This document shows, piece after piece, positions 27,660 to 40,700 of a stretch of 64,000 bases of DNA. Numbering within the stretch: position 1 is the first letter of the stretch; each line of letters opens with the position of its first letter. The stretch covers positions 38,141,050 through 38,205,049 of the forward strand of contig OY292277.1 of NCBI GenBank assembly GCA_958496175.1. The letters are read 5' to 3'. The DNA is from Sisyra terminalis (taxonomy: Eukaryota > Arthropoda > Insecta > Neuroptera > Sisyridae). The notes beneath the pieces were generated by a model. The model was not told the DNA's origin. It saw only the letters and a list, made by a program, of their open reading frames with translations, and did no database searches. The translations under genes were made by a program, and so were the position numbers.

Positions 27660-28150
27660 TTAATTATTCTAATGATCCTGCAACTGACAGAGAATCCTCA
27701 TTCGACTCCCATCACCGTCAGGCACCGTAACTCGTTTGTCCCAGCAGCCTATCCTCCAATGTTTTGGCTATAATCACCAGGCAAAGCCGTTTTATGTTTG
27801 GATTTGTTGATGGGGAGAGCTGGAATAACACATGTACAGTTTACCTTTGTTTTGATTGGAAAATGCATGAATGAAAATGAGACGATAGTGAGTGAGAACG
27901 AAGCGGATGAACTGGGGAACGGATAGGCGGTTAATTTTGAATCAGGACAACAAATCCAAATAAACCTAAACGTACAGTCGGCAATTAAAATTACCCGAGG
28001 TGCAAAATTTATCATCACCAAAGCGTTTCTGCTCGACATACGTATTGGTGTAGTTTCACGTTTAACATTATTCGGAGACTGTCAAAAGGGAATTGCGTCC
28101 TCTTTGTGTGTCACTGACACACACATTCGTAAATATTTATCATCAAACAT
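27660..28150. promoter_or_regulatory. Candidate regulatory island
   Basis: GC-richer than its flanks, with no recognisable protein. A 96-codon minus-strand ORF here shows no family features. Called from composition only. Confidence 0.25.
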
Positions 28151-28739
28151 TGAGCTCTTACACTTGTCATTTAGAACAAATATCTGTATTAACCCTCAAA
28201 CCCGGACTTTCTCGCTTTTTACATCTCTCTGAATAACATTATGTACATTGTATAAGTCCAATTTTTCTTTGATCTTGACTAGTAGGAACTCGTGATATTA
28301 ATAAATTTAAATAGAAATACTAATAATTTAAATTCCTTATCCCATTATTCATCTAAGTTCTTATGATTCCAAAGTAACCACAACCACAAAAAATAACTTA
28401 GTAAAAATATTTATTTTAGCTACATGACTCATTCATTTTATTAAGGTGACCATAACTGTGCATCTTGATATCTTGGCCATAGTTATCAATAGGATCATGT
28501 TAATTAGACCAAAAATAACAAAATCGGTGTGAAAAGGATAGCTATTTTACGGTACTTGCCTTAGAAAAAAAGATTCTTGACAGAAATGGTCTAAATATGC
28601 TAATGCTTTAAAATTTGACATTACCACAATGGCAGTGCCCGGAAAAGCTTCAGTACCTTAAATTAGTGATAAATTCATTAAAGCGTATTTAGAACTTCCA
28701 GTAGCTTCTTTACTAAATCGAATTGTTGAATGAGATTTT

Positions 28740-29480
28740 GTGTTTACTGTACTGTCTTCTGCCTGTCGGCAGAATTAGTTTCCCGCGTGGTTGAAGTCTT
28801 CACTGCTGCGACTTCTATCTCTAGCGAGGTTCCTTAAATCCAGATAGTTCATTTGGATTTACTTTCACCTACTTTATTGTATCTTGGGGCTTTCCAGTTT
28901 CCCTTCTGTTGCGTCAAGTATCAAGTATGAATCGCTTTCCTTTGGGAATGTGAGTCATCCAATAACTTGTCTACTTTTCGATGATAATCTTTTTATTCGA
29001 TAACTCTCCTCAATACTTCCACGTTTATGATTTGATCGGTTCATTTAATTTTATCCATTTTTTTCACCTTTGAAAGTTCTAGATAATTCCTTAAGTTTAT
29101 ATTTTTTGAATGTAAATGACTATTTTACTGTTAAATTTTCTATCTTCTGCCTGTCGGCAGAATTAGTTTCCCGCGTGGTTGAATTTTTCATTGCTGCAAC
29201 TTTTACTCCTAGTGAGGTTCTTTAAACCCAGATAGTCCATTCGGATTTTCTTTTGTCCCTTCTGTTACATTAAGTATCAAGTATGAATCGCTTTCCTTTG
29301 GATAGGTGACTCATCCAATTAATTTGTATACTTTTCGATGCTAATTTTGTATTCGTTAATTCTCCTTAATACTTCCACGTTTATGATTTGATCTATTCCT
29401 TTAATTTTCTTCATTCTTATCACATTTGAAAGTTCACTGGTAACTTTATGTATTTTGTTTACTTTTTTTAAGGTTTTAAG
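28740..29480. repeat. Tandem repeat, period 388 bp, two copies
   Basis: A core of about 40 nt, including TTAGTTTCCCGCGTGGTTGA, is identical in both copies. The TTCTGCC-TGTC-GGCAGAA hairpin at its start lies at 28757-28774 and 29145-29162, an offset of 388. The following AAGTATCAAGTATGAATCGC and AATACTTCCACGTTTATGAT blocks also recur in order. Diverged relatives of the TTCCCGCGTGGTTGAA...TCTAGTGAGGTTC segment appear near 33085-33160 and 39180-39260, so the unit is also dispersed. Confidence 0.85.
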
Positions 29481-30179
29481 GCATAAATGTCTTTTTTACT
29501 GCTTACTTTCATAAAATGAATGATTAAGAAGTGATATCATTTAACTTTACTGCAAAACCAGGATTAATCACACCATTCTTCTTCTTTTCCGGGTGCCTAT
29601 TCGTTCCAAATATTGGCATTCATTTAGATTCTAGGATATGTTAACTTTGTTCGGAGCTGCTTTGAATATTTCGGTGGAACTTTTTGAAAACCATGATCTT
29701 AAATTTTTAATCTGTGGTACTCTTCTTCCTGGTACCTTCTAACCATAGAGTTTTTCTTGGAGATCAAATTTTAAAAGGTAGCTATAACTTTTGTTTCTTT
29801 TAATACCAATCTAAATGGTCTTTGAACCATTGAAATCTATAACCATTATGATCTCGGTTCTGTTGATAATTTTCTTTTAGTTGCGCATGCCTATACTGTC
29901 CCAAAACCGTTCTATATAGTTTGATGAAGAAAGCTGTATTTATATATAAATGTTTGAGGGTGTTAAAGTACCACAACGCCTGTATATTAATCACCACTAG
30001 TTTAGATTGGTAAAAATGTGATAATTTTAACTGGATTTGGAAAAAATGTGAAATATTTTGTTTCTAAGAGACATTAAGTCACTCAAACGGTTTTGGAATG
30101 AAAAAAAATAAATAAAAAAAAACACACATGTATATTTAGTAGAAACATAAAGAAATTTATGATGATGCCACTAAACAAA

Positions 30180-30560
30180 CAAACGAACTGGAGCCGCGAT
30201 CAACAAATTGGACACGGATATTTTATGCAGGAATCTCGTGCAGTGGACAAAGCCAAAAAAAGAAAGATGAGATATATTTACGTTTATGAAGATTGAACAT
30301 ATTGAATAGAGATGGGCTCCAGAAAGAAAAAAAAACAAATAAATTTTATCCCATAGGATTGATGATGGATCGTTTGGGTCGTTTACGGTTATATTAAATA
30401 TGTGTATGTGTGTGTTTTGGGCGAAGAGTATATAACCTGCGAGAGGGGCTGAAGTTAATGGTATGAGAAGCTCCCAGCACGCTAATGGCGCCTTTGGCCC
30501 GAAGAGTTAGGAGACAACTGGCGTCTGCTCCTCATTTGTTATATGACCACCGTCATTCTT
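30180..30560. promoter_or_regulatory. Candidate regulatory island with Brinker-type motif
   Basis: A GC-richer stretch containing TGGCGCC at 30486-30492. No coding sequence. In flies omb is a Dpp target repressed by Brinker, which binds TGGCGC(C/T); functional relevance here is inference. Confidence 0.3.
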
Positions 30561-33189
30561 TTGTTTTATGTTAAATACGTATTCTGTTCTTTTTTTTTCG
30601 GTGTTGTTCTTCAACTCTAAGACCACAAAACTTGTAACAATTTTTTACTAGCAAGAAAAACGAAATTTTCTCTCTACAAAAAAAAATTAAGGATACATTT
30701 CGTTAATTATTTTATGTATAATTATTCAAAATGGCCGAGCATTACATGACTATTTTTTTTTTTTCACTTATGATTTACTACACGATTTAGGAAATAACTA
30801 GAATAAAATAATAAGGTAGATTTAGTAGTGGCGTGATAATAACATATTTGAATATCCAACACCGGTTCTTTTTGTTTAAATTTTATTTTTTTTTAGTTTT
30901 TATTCGTCATTATAAATATGTATGAGAAAAAGATAAGCTAGCGAACGATAAAGAAAGTGAGAACAGTGTTAGTTTAAGCATATCTTAAGAAATTTGACTC
31001 CTTAGGTGTAAGCTTAATTAAATTAAACAGTGAAAAGAAAAATTTAGTTTTTTTAATTTTTTATCGAAAAATTTTCCTTTTGCAATAACTTCTATTGGTA
31101 AAAGTTTCTTTGTATCTGGCAAGATATTTAAAATAATCTTTAGTCTTTAGTTTATTTCCCTAAATTCGATTCCTCGAATAGTAGCTGTATACTATTATAC
31201 TGTATATTGTTGCACCTAATACAGTTCTTCTTTCCCCACGATTATAATACAGTAGTACAAAGTAAATACAAGTACATACCTGAAAACAAATGAAGTATGC
31301 ACCGATTGTGCTATGCACTAATAAGAACTATGTTTCTTATATCTATGTATCTACCCTCTGTGTTTTATTTTTTGAAGTAAAAAGAGTTAAGCGCAAAAAA
31401 TACAACTCTAATTCTTGCAATTTCTAACGTTGCAATCCCAAAGTCATTCATTCAACTTCCATAAATTGCATCTTGAGTAAACAAAAAAAATAAAATAATA
31501 ACAGACCAATGCTTAGAGCATTCAATTATTTCTATCCTCTGAAAATTAGCCCAATTTGATTCTACCTGTTAAATTAAACCAACAAAAAGCCCCAAAATCA
31601 CGAAGGTCTTTTATTATTCCGGCTCTAATAACACATGGACATCCAATATTAATAAATTTGGAAAACAAACATAGAGAATGAGCAGGTGTAAAATGGATTT
31701 TTCGATTTGGGATCTTTTCTAACTTGTAATTAAAAATATACAACTATATATTTAACTAATTGGTCCCAAGGCAAACTATAGCCACGTATAACAAATAGAG
31801 TTTTAATTATGTACTTGGAAATTCGCTCGCGCAAGTAATGCGTCCTATTAAAATTTTGGGTACAAAATTGATTTTTTTTAATTTAGTAGATCCATCACTT
31901 GGGATCTGTTCTTGTTGAAACTCCCACAAAGCCAAATGAAATTAATAGTTTGTTTTTCACTTTTATTAGGTTTATACTCAAAGCTTCACCTGCCATTTTT
32001 TTATTTCTTTATCAATGATTCAATCATTGCTTGATTTAATCGATGATTTGTTACAAATTACATTAACACAGTTCGATACTTATCGAATATTTCTATTTAA
32101 AAATAATTAATTAATGAAAGAAATCAAGATATGTTAACTATTGTTTATATAACTACCATATTTGTACAATTTTTTTTTTGAACTAATGTAAAACGTTAGA
32201 CTTCTACTAACGTAGTTATCATTGTATCTAACAATAAACTACCATATGTATAGCGAAATAAAAAAGATAATACGCATTCATTTTAGATCAACCGTGCGTA
32301 AAACGATAGTTTTCACAAACTAAATTCATTGAAAATTCAATTACACGAATGCATAATCAAATTATACTTGTATTATTTTCTATTTGAATTTTTCGTGACG
32401 ATGAAAGCATCCACTTATTATTCTCAATCAGATAATAGAAGTTTTGTATGAAATTTATTTTTCTATTCAATTTATCAACTCATTTGGAAGAGAAATGGGA
32501 ATTCAACAATTTTAAGTTACAAATTATCTATGTTTAAAGTTCTTGATTGCTACAATCTATTGAAAAATTTAGAATTTTCACACATTATGGCATGTAATTG
32601 CTACCGTAAACGTTACAAATTGGAAATTTGTATGCAGTTTGTTTAGTATTTTTTACATTCACTCGAATAAATCAAATATTAGAGTATAAAACAAACAGTA
32701 CCACATGAATGGTAGTAAACTTGATAATTTGTTTTAACTGTAAAAAAAAAAACGCAACTGAGAAATTTTTTCCCAATATTAACGAACTTTATCTCCGGTA
32801 GCTATTTATGCTGTTGGTGAAAAAAAATCGGTAACTATAATATACATTAAATTATATTACCGATACCTGATAGAACTCTCAATCTCGACGATTGAATTAA
32901 AAAGATACAGGTGATGATTATAGTTCACAATTATAAGGACCAATTTTCCTCTTCTTTAGTATCTCCATCCCTGCTTACGAAGAATTCCATTCTAAGGGAA
33001 ACTAAAATTGTTACTCTAGTACTGAATTTTGTTAAACAAGTCTGTTGTTTTCCTATTTTTCCCCATTTTATTGTTTTCTTTTCTATTTTCTCATTGTTTT
33101 CCGCGTAATTGAATTCTTCTCTCCAGTGTAGTTTATCTCTAGTAAAATTCTATAATTTGAATTAGTTCATTTAATTATAAAGTATTTTT

Positions 33190-33560
33190 TGCCAAGCTGT
33201 GTTTTTCAGGCTGAGATTAATTAAGCCTCAATATTCCAACCTTAGGGCTTATTGTGTTTCCTGGTTCTCTACTTTACCAAGTTATGACCAAATAGCTGGG
33301 CAAACCTCAGCAATCGTTACACTAAGTGTTTTTCGACTATTTAAGTTCCAGAGCTTGATATCCCCAGTTCTTCATGCTCCCATTCATTCAAAGCATTCAT
33401 CCTCGAATGGATGCCTGGTAGAATCTGTATTTTGGATCTACTACATGTAATTCCTTTGTATGTAAGATGAAGGTGCATTTTCATTTCGCAGTGATCGGTT
33501 ATTAGGCGTATTACCACTATGACTTATTTTCTTGCAAGACCAAATATTTCAGTGATTAAG
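33190..33560 (-). mobile_element. Possible LINE fragment, minus strand
   Basis: A GC-richer stretch that on the minus strand reads VIRLITDHCEMKMHLHL near 33490-33530. This recalls the LLTGHCxLxxHLH motif near the C-terminus of some insect non-LTR retrotransposon proteins. The frame is broken by several stops. The match is short and from memory, so the call is tentative. Confidence 0.25.
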
Positions 33561-34400
33561 TTTTTCCATGATCCTTTTACTTTACTTTTACCCGGTGATG
33601 TTCCTTCAAATTATGCAGTGATTTTTTAAAACCCTTAATTTGATTGCATTTTCCTCTGCTGAACTTTTAACACCAAGTACAGGCAATGGACCTGTGAACA
33701 ATATTCGGGATCCTGGCCGATATAAAGAATATTATATAATAATTATCCTGGAACCATTTATAAACTAAATTTTATGATAAACTCAACTGAATAATTTTCC
33801 ATAAAGCGAGAAAATTTAATTGGGGAGCTCCATAAATCTGGTACCTTAAAACCTTGCTATTATAGAGGTTGAGCTTTTTGTTGAAGAAAGCTTTAATAGT
33901 TCAAATTAGATTTATTTATGTGTTGTAACCCTGAAGGAGAGATTACATTTTTGTTAGAACTTGTAAAAATCAAATTTTAAATTCGGTCTCCTGTTAAAAT
34001 TTACTTATTGTAGGTGGTTTTAGACTTTTACATAACATACTAGGATTTTGCACGTAAGATTTTTGTTCGTTACTGCTGGTTTCTTTAGAAATTTTCCGGG
34101 AAGTAGCTTTTTCTAAAATTTATGTTTTAAATGTTTGATTTAACAATATCGATACAATTTTTGAAGAATAAAGTAAAGCATAAACAATAATCTAAGAGTA
34201 ACATATTTTTCAAACGCTAAAGTAATTAAAAGCTTAGTATGAAAGCGAAATATTTTGATATATTAAAGGAATATTAATGCATCGTTTCCCACAAAAAAAA
34301 CATTTGGAAAAATTAAAAAAAAATACCTGAATATATTTTTCACCGCTTTCAGACCTCTTTTCTTTATCAAAATTGAAGCTACATAGGTACATTTACGAAA

Positions 34401-34832
34401 ATGAAAAGTGTACGAGTACGAAAAGAATTCCTTGGTCTATATATCTGGAGGGATGTACACGCATTTCTTCTTCTTATATATCATAGCCAGCGTGTGTTAT
34501 TGTGCCGGATGGAATTTAATTTGTTAAGACGTAGTAATGTTGGTGGAGGCGCTGGGGAAAAAAAGCAAATGTATACCTTCCATGGGTTGCGTCCCGAATC
34601 CATCTTTTTCATACGCACCGAATTACAACTAGCGGAAATAAAGACGGAATGTGCAGGAGAAAATTTATATTTTCTTTACGGAAAAGGGCTGATGACACAC
34701 GGTAAGATTATGAAGGCGGTTGTGGAGAAAGGAATGAAATTTGGAATTGCGAATGAGGGTTCGAATAAGAGGGTGGAACTAGCGTTGCACGCATTTCTGT
34801 TTTTCCTATTCGGATATGGAGAGAAAATTTAA
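34401..34832 (+). other. Unrecognised 143-codon ORF in a GC-richer island
   Basis: This is the longest open frame in the big intron, in a stretch visibly richer in GC than its surroundings. The translation (starting MKSVRVRKEFLGLYIW) shows no signal peptide, zinc finger, repeat or transposase motif that I know. There is no obvious TATA or intron structure. Because higher GC lengthens chance ORFs, a conserved regulatory element is at least as likely as a nested single-exon gene. I do not assign a function. Confidence 0.2.
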
Positions 34833-36114
34833 TCTATTTGAATATCTTTGTGAAATAAATATGACAAATTTTCTTATTTGCGTATTGTTTCATTAAAAAA
34901 ACTAACATTAAAATTTTGCACATACTTTGTTCAAAACTTTGGAAAGAAAAGATATCCAAAAATTTAATTTGCTAAATCAAGGAAATAGTCGGAAAGTAAA
35001 ACATTTTATTTTAATCCATAAATATAATAGAAAAAAAGTTAATTTTTGGGTAAAAATTTATTAATCCAAGAAAGGTGGAACCCTAATCGCTGATTTTCCT
35101 TGATTTATGTATAATAATTAAAGCATCATTTATAAATTGATGAACGAAAGCCAACAAAAAAAATAAGGTAAATATTTTATGGAAGACCCAGTGTGTGGTT
35201 AAATGCACAACAAAAGAATTTTGACAACTACCAAAGCTACCCCCAATTATTCATCTTATTTAATTTGAGAATTGAAATTTTGATTTTGAAAAGCCCCAAA
35301 AAAAAACGACACTATAAATAGGTATATATAACTTGTTTCGTTCCCTTCTAAAACAAGACACGTCATCTAAAGAGGTATAAATGAAAAGAGCAGAAAGAAC
35401 TAATTGATTAACGTAACAAAGATGGGAGCTTACCTCCCATGGCGGAGGTGGTCATCATTAATTTCGTGGTTATGATCTTCAATAACGATTCTTGATTTCT
35501 GTGGCTGTTTCTAGAAGTGAAGGCTGTCATGCAAACCGCCAAAAAGATGAGCAACAATTTTGGACAAAGTTTTTTTTGGTTTTTTAAATTTATGGCTTTT
35601 TGGTCCACCACCTGTCAACAGGATAACACTATGTTTCTCTTGGTTTTTGGCTATTCTATGACAATTTTTATGTTTCTTTTTTAATATGATTTTAAATTTT
35701 GGGGTTTTTGGATTCATGAATTATTTTCAGCTTTGGTTTTTATCAAATTCAATGTCAAATTGAATTGATCTCTTTTTATTGTAAAAACAGAATAGTACAT
35801 TCCAAAAATATAATTATGGCCATAATTTGGCCATAACTGGCCATACTATGGCAATATATTTGGTACTAGTAATTAATAAAGGGGATCAGGAAAAAACTAT
35901 TTTTCTATGAAGTTGATTGGCAACCAAAATATGTATGTTTATAGGAATTGATGAAATTATAAGTGAAAAAGTGTATGAACAATGGTTCAATTATTGTGTT
36001 TACTGAGTTTATTGTGAAAAGATAGTGCATAAACTAACTAAATCCTTACTCAAAATTTTCGAGAGAAAAGAGACTTCCAAAATTCGATTTTGTACATTTT
36101 TTATTCGCTTAGGT

Positions 36115-36353
36115 TAGATGGCGAACCTATGACCCGTGGGTCAGTATCTGACCCACGTAAGCTTTTTAAGTAATCCACGGTGGCTAGGTAATCATTTTTT
36201 TGTTGTTTGTAGAAAAAGACTTTCGTAGCACTTGTATCACCCCTCTCTATTTCACCTTATGAGGCGCTAATGGGTGCCATGCATAGTGACCCACGAGCTA
36301 ATACAAAAAAAAAAAAAAATTGACCCACATTTCAAAAAGGTTCGGCATCCCTG
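36115..36353. mobile_element. hAT-type MITE (239 bp)
   Basis: The left end TAGATGGCGAACCTATGACC and the right end, inverted, CAGGGATGCCGAACCTTTTT are related hAT-type termini. Both continue inward to GTGGGTC repeats. The flanks GCTTAGGT (36107-36114) and GTTTAAGT (36354-36361) match at six of eight positions, consistent with an old 8-bp duplication. There is no transposase. Confidence 0.7.
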
Positions 36354-36699
36354 GTTTAAGTCAAAAACTTTTAAAATTCGCCTTTCTTTCCATATAAACC
36401 TATTTTCATTTTTTGATTTCATTTATGTAAAATGCTAACGAATATAAATCAATGGGATTTAGTTATTGTACTAATGCTCAAGAGTATAATTATGGTTCTA
36501 AAAGAAACTATATAACATTTTATTAAAGTTTTTTTTTTGCTATTGAAAACTTTATGAAAGGATTGATTAATTTTTCAAATACTTGACTTATATCAAGTTG
36601 AAAAACATGTTTTAGTTCCATTTGTTTAAAAGAACTAAGAAAATAAAGGAAAATGTCACATAATACGATTCCATTATCACTAATTGCGCGAGAAAAATC

Positions 36700-37230
36700 T
36701 TCAATTTATGACAAATGATGCTAGAAAATGAAATGATGACGAATGATAAACGACAACGATGTGGTACCGTGGCAAATACATACGCCGTATAATGTGAGAT
36801 GGCGCTGACAAGTTCAGGGAGCATATATACTTAAGGGATGGCGTAGGGAGAGCAAAAATGACGACAGGTTTACATTTATAAAGAAAATCTTTGATGATAA
36901 AACTCCGAAATGAAATGTGTAAATAACATTTGTAAGAGATGTCATCTCGTGATGTTTTTCCCGTCCGTCCCCTCATTTGTCGAACCTTTTCGGGCGACTA
37001 AAAAAAGATGGGGTGCACTCGTTGATGCATTGAAAATAAAGAGGGAATATCAATTTTTGTTAAATATTTTTTTCTTGAATGAAGATGACGACTTTTTCTT
37101 AGACAAGACGACTTCTTGTGTTTGACGAATAAGTGAAAACAAATAGACGCGACAGTCTTTTGGTGTAACCGCCGCACGAGTTCATCCCTCATTTTCGTCC
37201 TGGCACCTAACCCAAAGACATTCGTACTTT
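36700..37230. promoter_or_regulatory. Candidate regulatory island with Brinker-type motif
   Basis: A GC-richer block with overlapping chance ORFs on both strands and TGGCGCT at 36800-36806. The regulatory role is inferred from composition, motif and intron context. Confidence 0.3.
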
Positions 37231-40139
37231 TACCTTTTTCTCTCTTCAGTCTTTCTGGTCTTTAATTTTTATTTGCACAGTTTTAAAGCGACGTGTCGTT
37301 CGTCTGTTCATGTGTCTCTTTTCCGTCTTTCAACAAATTATATTGTTTGACTCAACTTACGTCGCTATATTATCACCGACTTATTATGGGAATATTTTTC
37401 TTAATAAAGTGCAATTGGAAAAAACCAATTGATCGCACAAGAAACGAGCATAATCTACATGCATTTGTTATTAAGTTAAGTGTTGTTAGATTTTTTTTTC
37501 TTCAGTTATTTGATAAATGCAATGTAATGGAGAGATGGAGAGTAGTACCTATGCATGTAAATGTATGGGAATTTGAGTGAGCGTTGAAGTGACATTGGTC
37601 GGAAAATTATTTTCAGAAGAGGAAAAAATTAAATTACATACACTCACGATAGCTATTTACTTAAATGGGAGAGATTCAGAAAAAATTGTACAAATAAAAT
37701 CAATTACCCCCTAAGGAGTTGCTCAATATAACCTATCTGCTTTTGAAAAATCTTTATGTGCTTGTCTATACCTTTAACTATTATGCATTTCACCAAGAAT
37801 TATGTGATGACTTCTTTTATGATTTATGTTATTATTTACAAAAGTACTTATCTATATAAATGATATTGAAATAATTTTTTTATTACTTTAACTAAAAATA
37901 AAATTGAAGCAATACGTCTTTAGAGTTCCGTATAAAATCATATGGTGAAAAAAGAACTCTTATTTCGCTTGGACAATTTGTTTATAATATTTGTTCCTAC
38001 CTGAGAACCATCTTACTTCAAATTAGTTATTTATATTGCATACTATCTTCAGTGTACTTATGATAGTCCAGCTTTTAATAAGTGAAAAGCTTTAGATATT
38101 TTTTGCTTTAGTAAATTATTGCCCATTAATATAAGATAAAAATTATTGTTTAGTAAAAGTATAGTATAATTTGGCTTTAAGGAGATCAAAGAACTGAGTT
38201 TAAATGATCTCAGGGCTTAAACCCGAAAAAAGACATAAGATGCTATAGATCTCGGATAAAAATTTTTACAGATAATTTTTATTGTTAAATGACTAAATAA
38301 ACGTAATATGGAGTACTTTTTAACATAAAAAAGCTTAGTAAGACGCTTAGAAAGAGGAAACCTTCTTTACGCAATATTGTGGAGTACAATTAATTAAATT
38401 CTTGCAAATTAGTGAAAGAGGATTCAAATATTGATTTTATTCAACTCAATATTAGTAAAAATTCGCATTATTATTGAACCTAAAAATATATATGGTATCT
38501 ATTTTGCTAAAATTTGAATTATAATGTTTAAAAATCAAGTCAAAGTTTTAAAAGAAAAGATTCAATTTATTTTTACGTACTTGTAGCTACTACAATTAAA
38601 TTTCTTATGAGTGGTTTTTTCGAATAACACACTAGTGGCGCCTCTTTCGACATTTTCATAAAGTTTGGTAGAGAATTCATACGATTTTTTTATCAAATTC
38701 CAGTTTTAAATTATTCAGTTGATAATTATAATAAATTCAGTTAACTTTTTTAAATGTAATAAGTACAATAATATTGTGTAATAATGAGTGACAAGTAACA
38801 TATAGAGTTACATAGTTAAGATATATTGGGAATGTATACTAATGAAAATTAATGAGTTCGTTGGATATTTTAACTAAACAATAGTAATTGTAAAATTAAA
38901 TACGTATTATTTTATTTTAAAGAAATGTTTATATTATAATTTATCGTAAATTCTGTTCATTTTATGTTTAACCGTGAGCTAAATGCAGGTTAGGTGCATC
39001 CCTATTGCCTATGTATATAAAATCAAACGTTTCTTTGGCTATTTATTGGTGGATTGAAAACTTGAGTACTATTAATTAGATTAAAGAATTTTTAAGTACA
39101 TAGATAAAATATTTCTATAGATTTTCAAAGTAGAATAATATGTTAATAAAAATTAACATTTGGTCTTACGACAGATTTACTTTCTCACGGGGTTGAATTC
39201 ATCCCACCAGCACTATCTATCCTTGATGAGATTCTAATTCCCTTTTTTGTAAGTCCAGGATTTCAATCCACCTTCTTTATTCTTAAGATTTTTCAGGGTT
39301 TTTCCTTTTATAGCATCATCAAAGATGAATGCTTTTCTTTTGAGAATATCATCTATCTAGTTAGCTTTTCAATTAATATTTAAGGAGCCAAATTCACAAT
39401 TATCATAACTTTGCATAGTATAAACAGTATATGCAGTGAAATCCAAAGGAAATTTTTGCTTGAAAAATTATTTAAATTCTTATTCTCCAGACTTTTCACT
39501 TTAAGATGGTTGCGCCTTACAATATAAGAAATTCAAAACGATCGAATATTCCCCTACATTAAGCTTATTTGTATGAATGGAAAGTAATAAATTTAGTAGC
39601 TAATCTTATATTTGGTTATTTTTCCTATTAAAATTAAGGAACAAGGCTACATCGATATGTAGATAAGATTCACCAAACATAAAATCAGCTTTCCCTAGTT
39701 TAACTTGTAATCGCTGTATCAAGGAAATATTCTGTAGAAAGTATCAACTAAATTAATATTTTTCATACAAATAAGCCTATTGTGTGCTATTGGTGTAAGA
39801 AAAATCTTTAGATAAAACACATTTCTATAAATGGCTCCATTGGCGAATATGAGAGCATTAGCTTGTTTTTCACACTATAGAAAGCGCATTAGATCAAATT
39901 TCGCCTATTGCGCAGCTTATTAGAATAAAATGAAGTAGTTACCCTTGCTAAAGAAACTGACTTCTTGCTGCAGAATTGACTATAGACTTGTTAAGAAAAC
40001 GGTCATTGTATCATGGAGAGTGTGATATCTTCTTCAGAAAACTAATTTGTTATAGTTAATGGAAGTAACCTAATTAAATGTTTTTGTCATTTTTTTTCAA
40101 TCAGTACCCATTTGATTTATAGTAGTTCTAAGTTGTTCC

Positions 40140-40700
40140 GTTGCAAAGGACCACACAGACATACCAACAATCCCACTTGAGGTTTATTATGATTATTTAA
40201 AAGCTGAAAAATCGGTGTGTAGGTATTGAGGAGCGTGTATGCGTGTAAAAGCCCAGAAAGAGGCAAATACAAATTCAAATGTAATTATGTTGAACAAAAT
40301 CAAATTTCGTCTTTAAACGGGTTCTGCTCGTTTCAATTTAATTAATTAACGGTGTTGTTTCGTGGTGAGGTGATGGAACACGAAGAAGTTAGTGAGTAGG
40401 GAGAAGGATGAAGAACACCTATGTAGGTACTCGTACTCGTATAAAATATATTATAGTGATGATCACAGTCTCAGCGATAAGATCAAAACAATTGTAAAAC
40501 ACACACGAAACTTGTAGTTGAGACTGTACTTTTTCCTGGCGCCAGTTTACCACGCCTATATATCACTCTCGTGCATTATTTCTATAAGGTAAACAGCTAA
40601 ACTTCTTTCCTCTTCGTTTTCCTCGAAACTTTCGATTATCGTTTGATCTTTGTTGGCTTTCTTCGTTCCACGTTCGTTTGTATAGACTGTTTTCATTATT
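40140..40700. promoter_or_regulatory. Candidate regulatory island with palindromic TGGCGCCA
   Basis: A GC-richer segment with the palindrome TGGCGCCA at 40537-40544, which reads as a Brinker-type site on both strands. No coding sequence recognised. Confidence 0.3.

Noticed and set aside
35817..35852. Cluster of GGCCATA-like repeats.
   Set aside because: Short, irregular and probably low-complexity; no functional reading supported.
36612..37580. Several overlapping 64-95-codon ORFs on both strands.
   Set aside because: They contradict each other, carry no domain, and lie in a GC-richer island better explained as non-coding.
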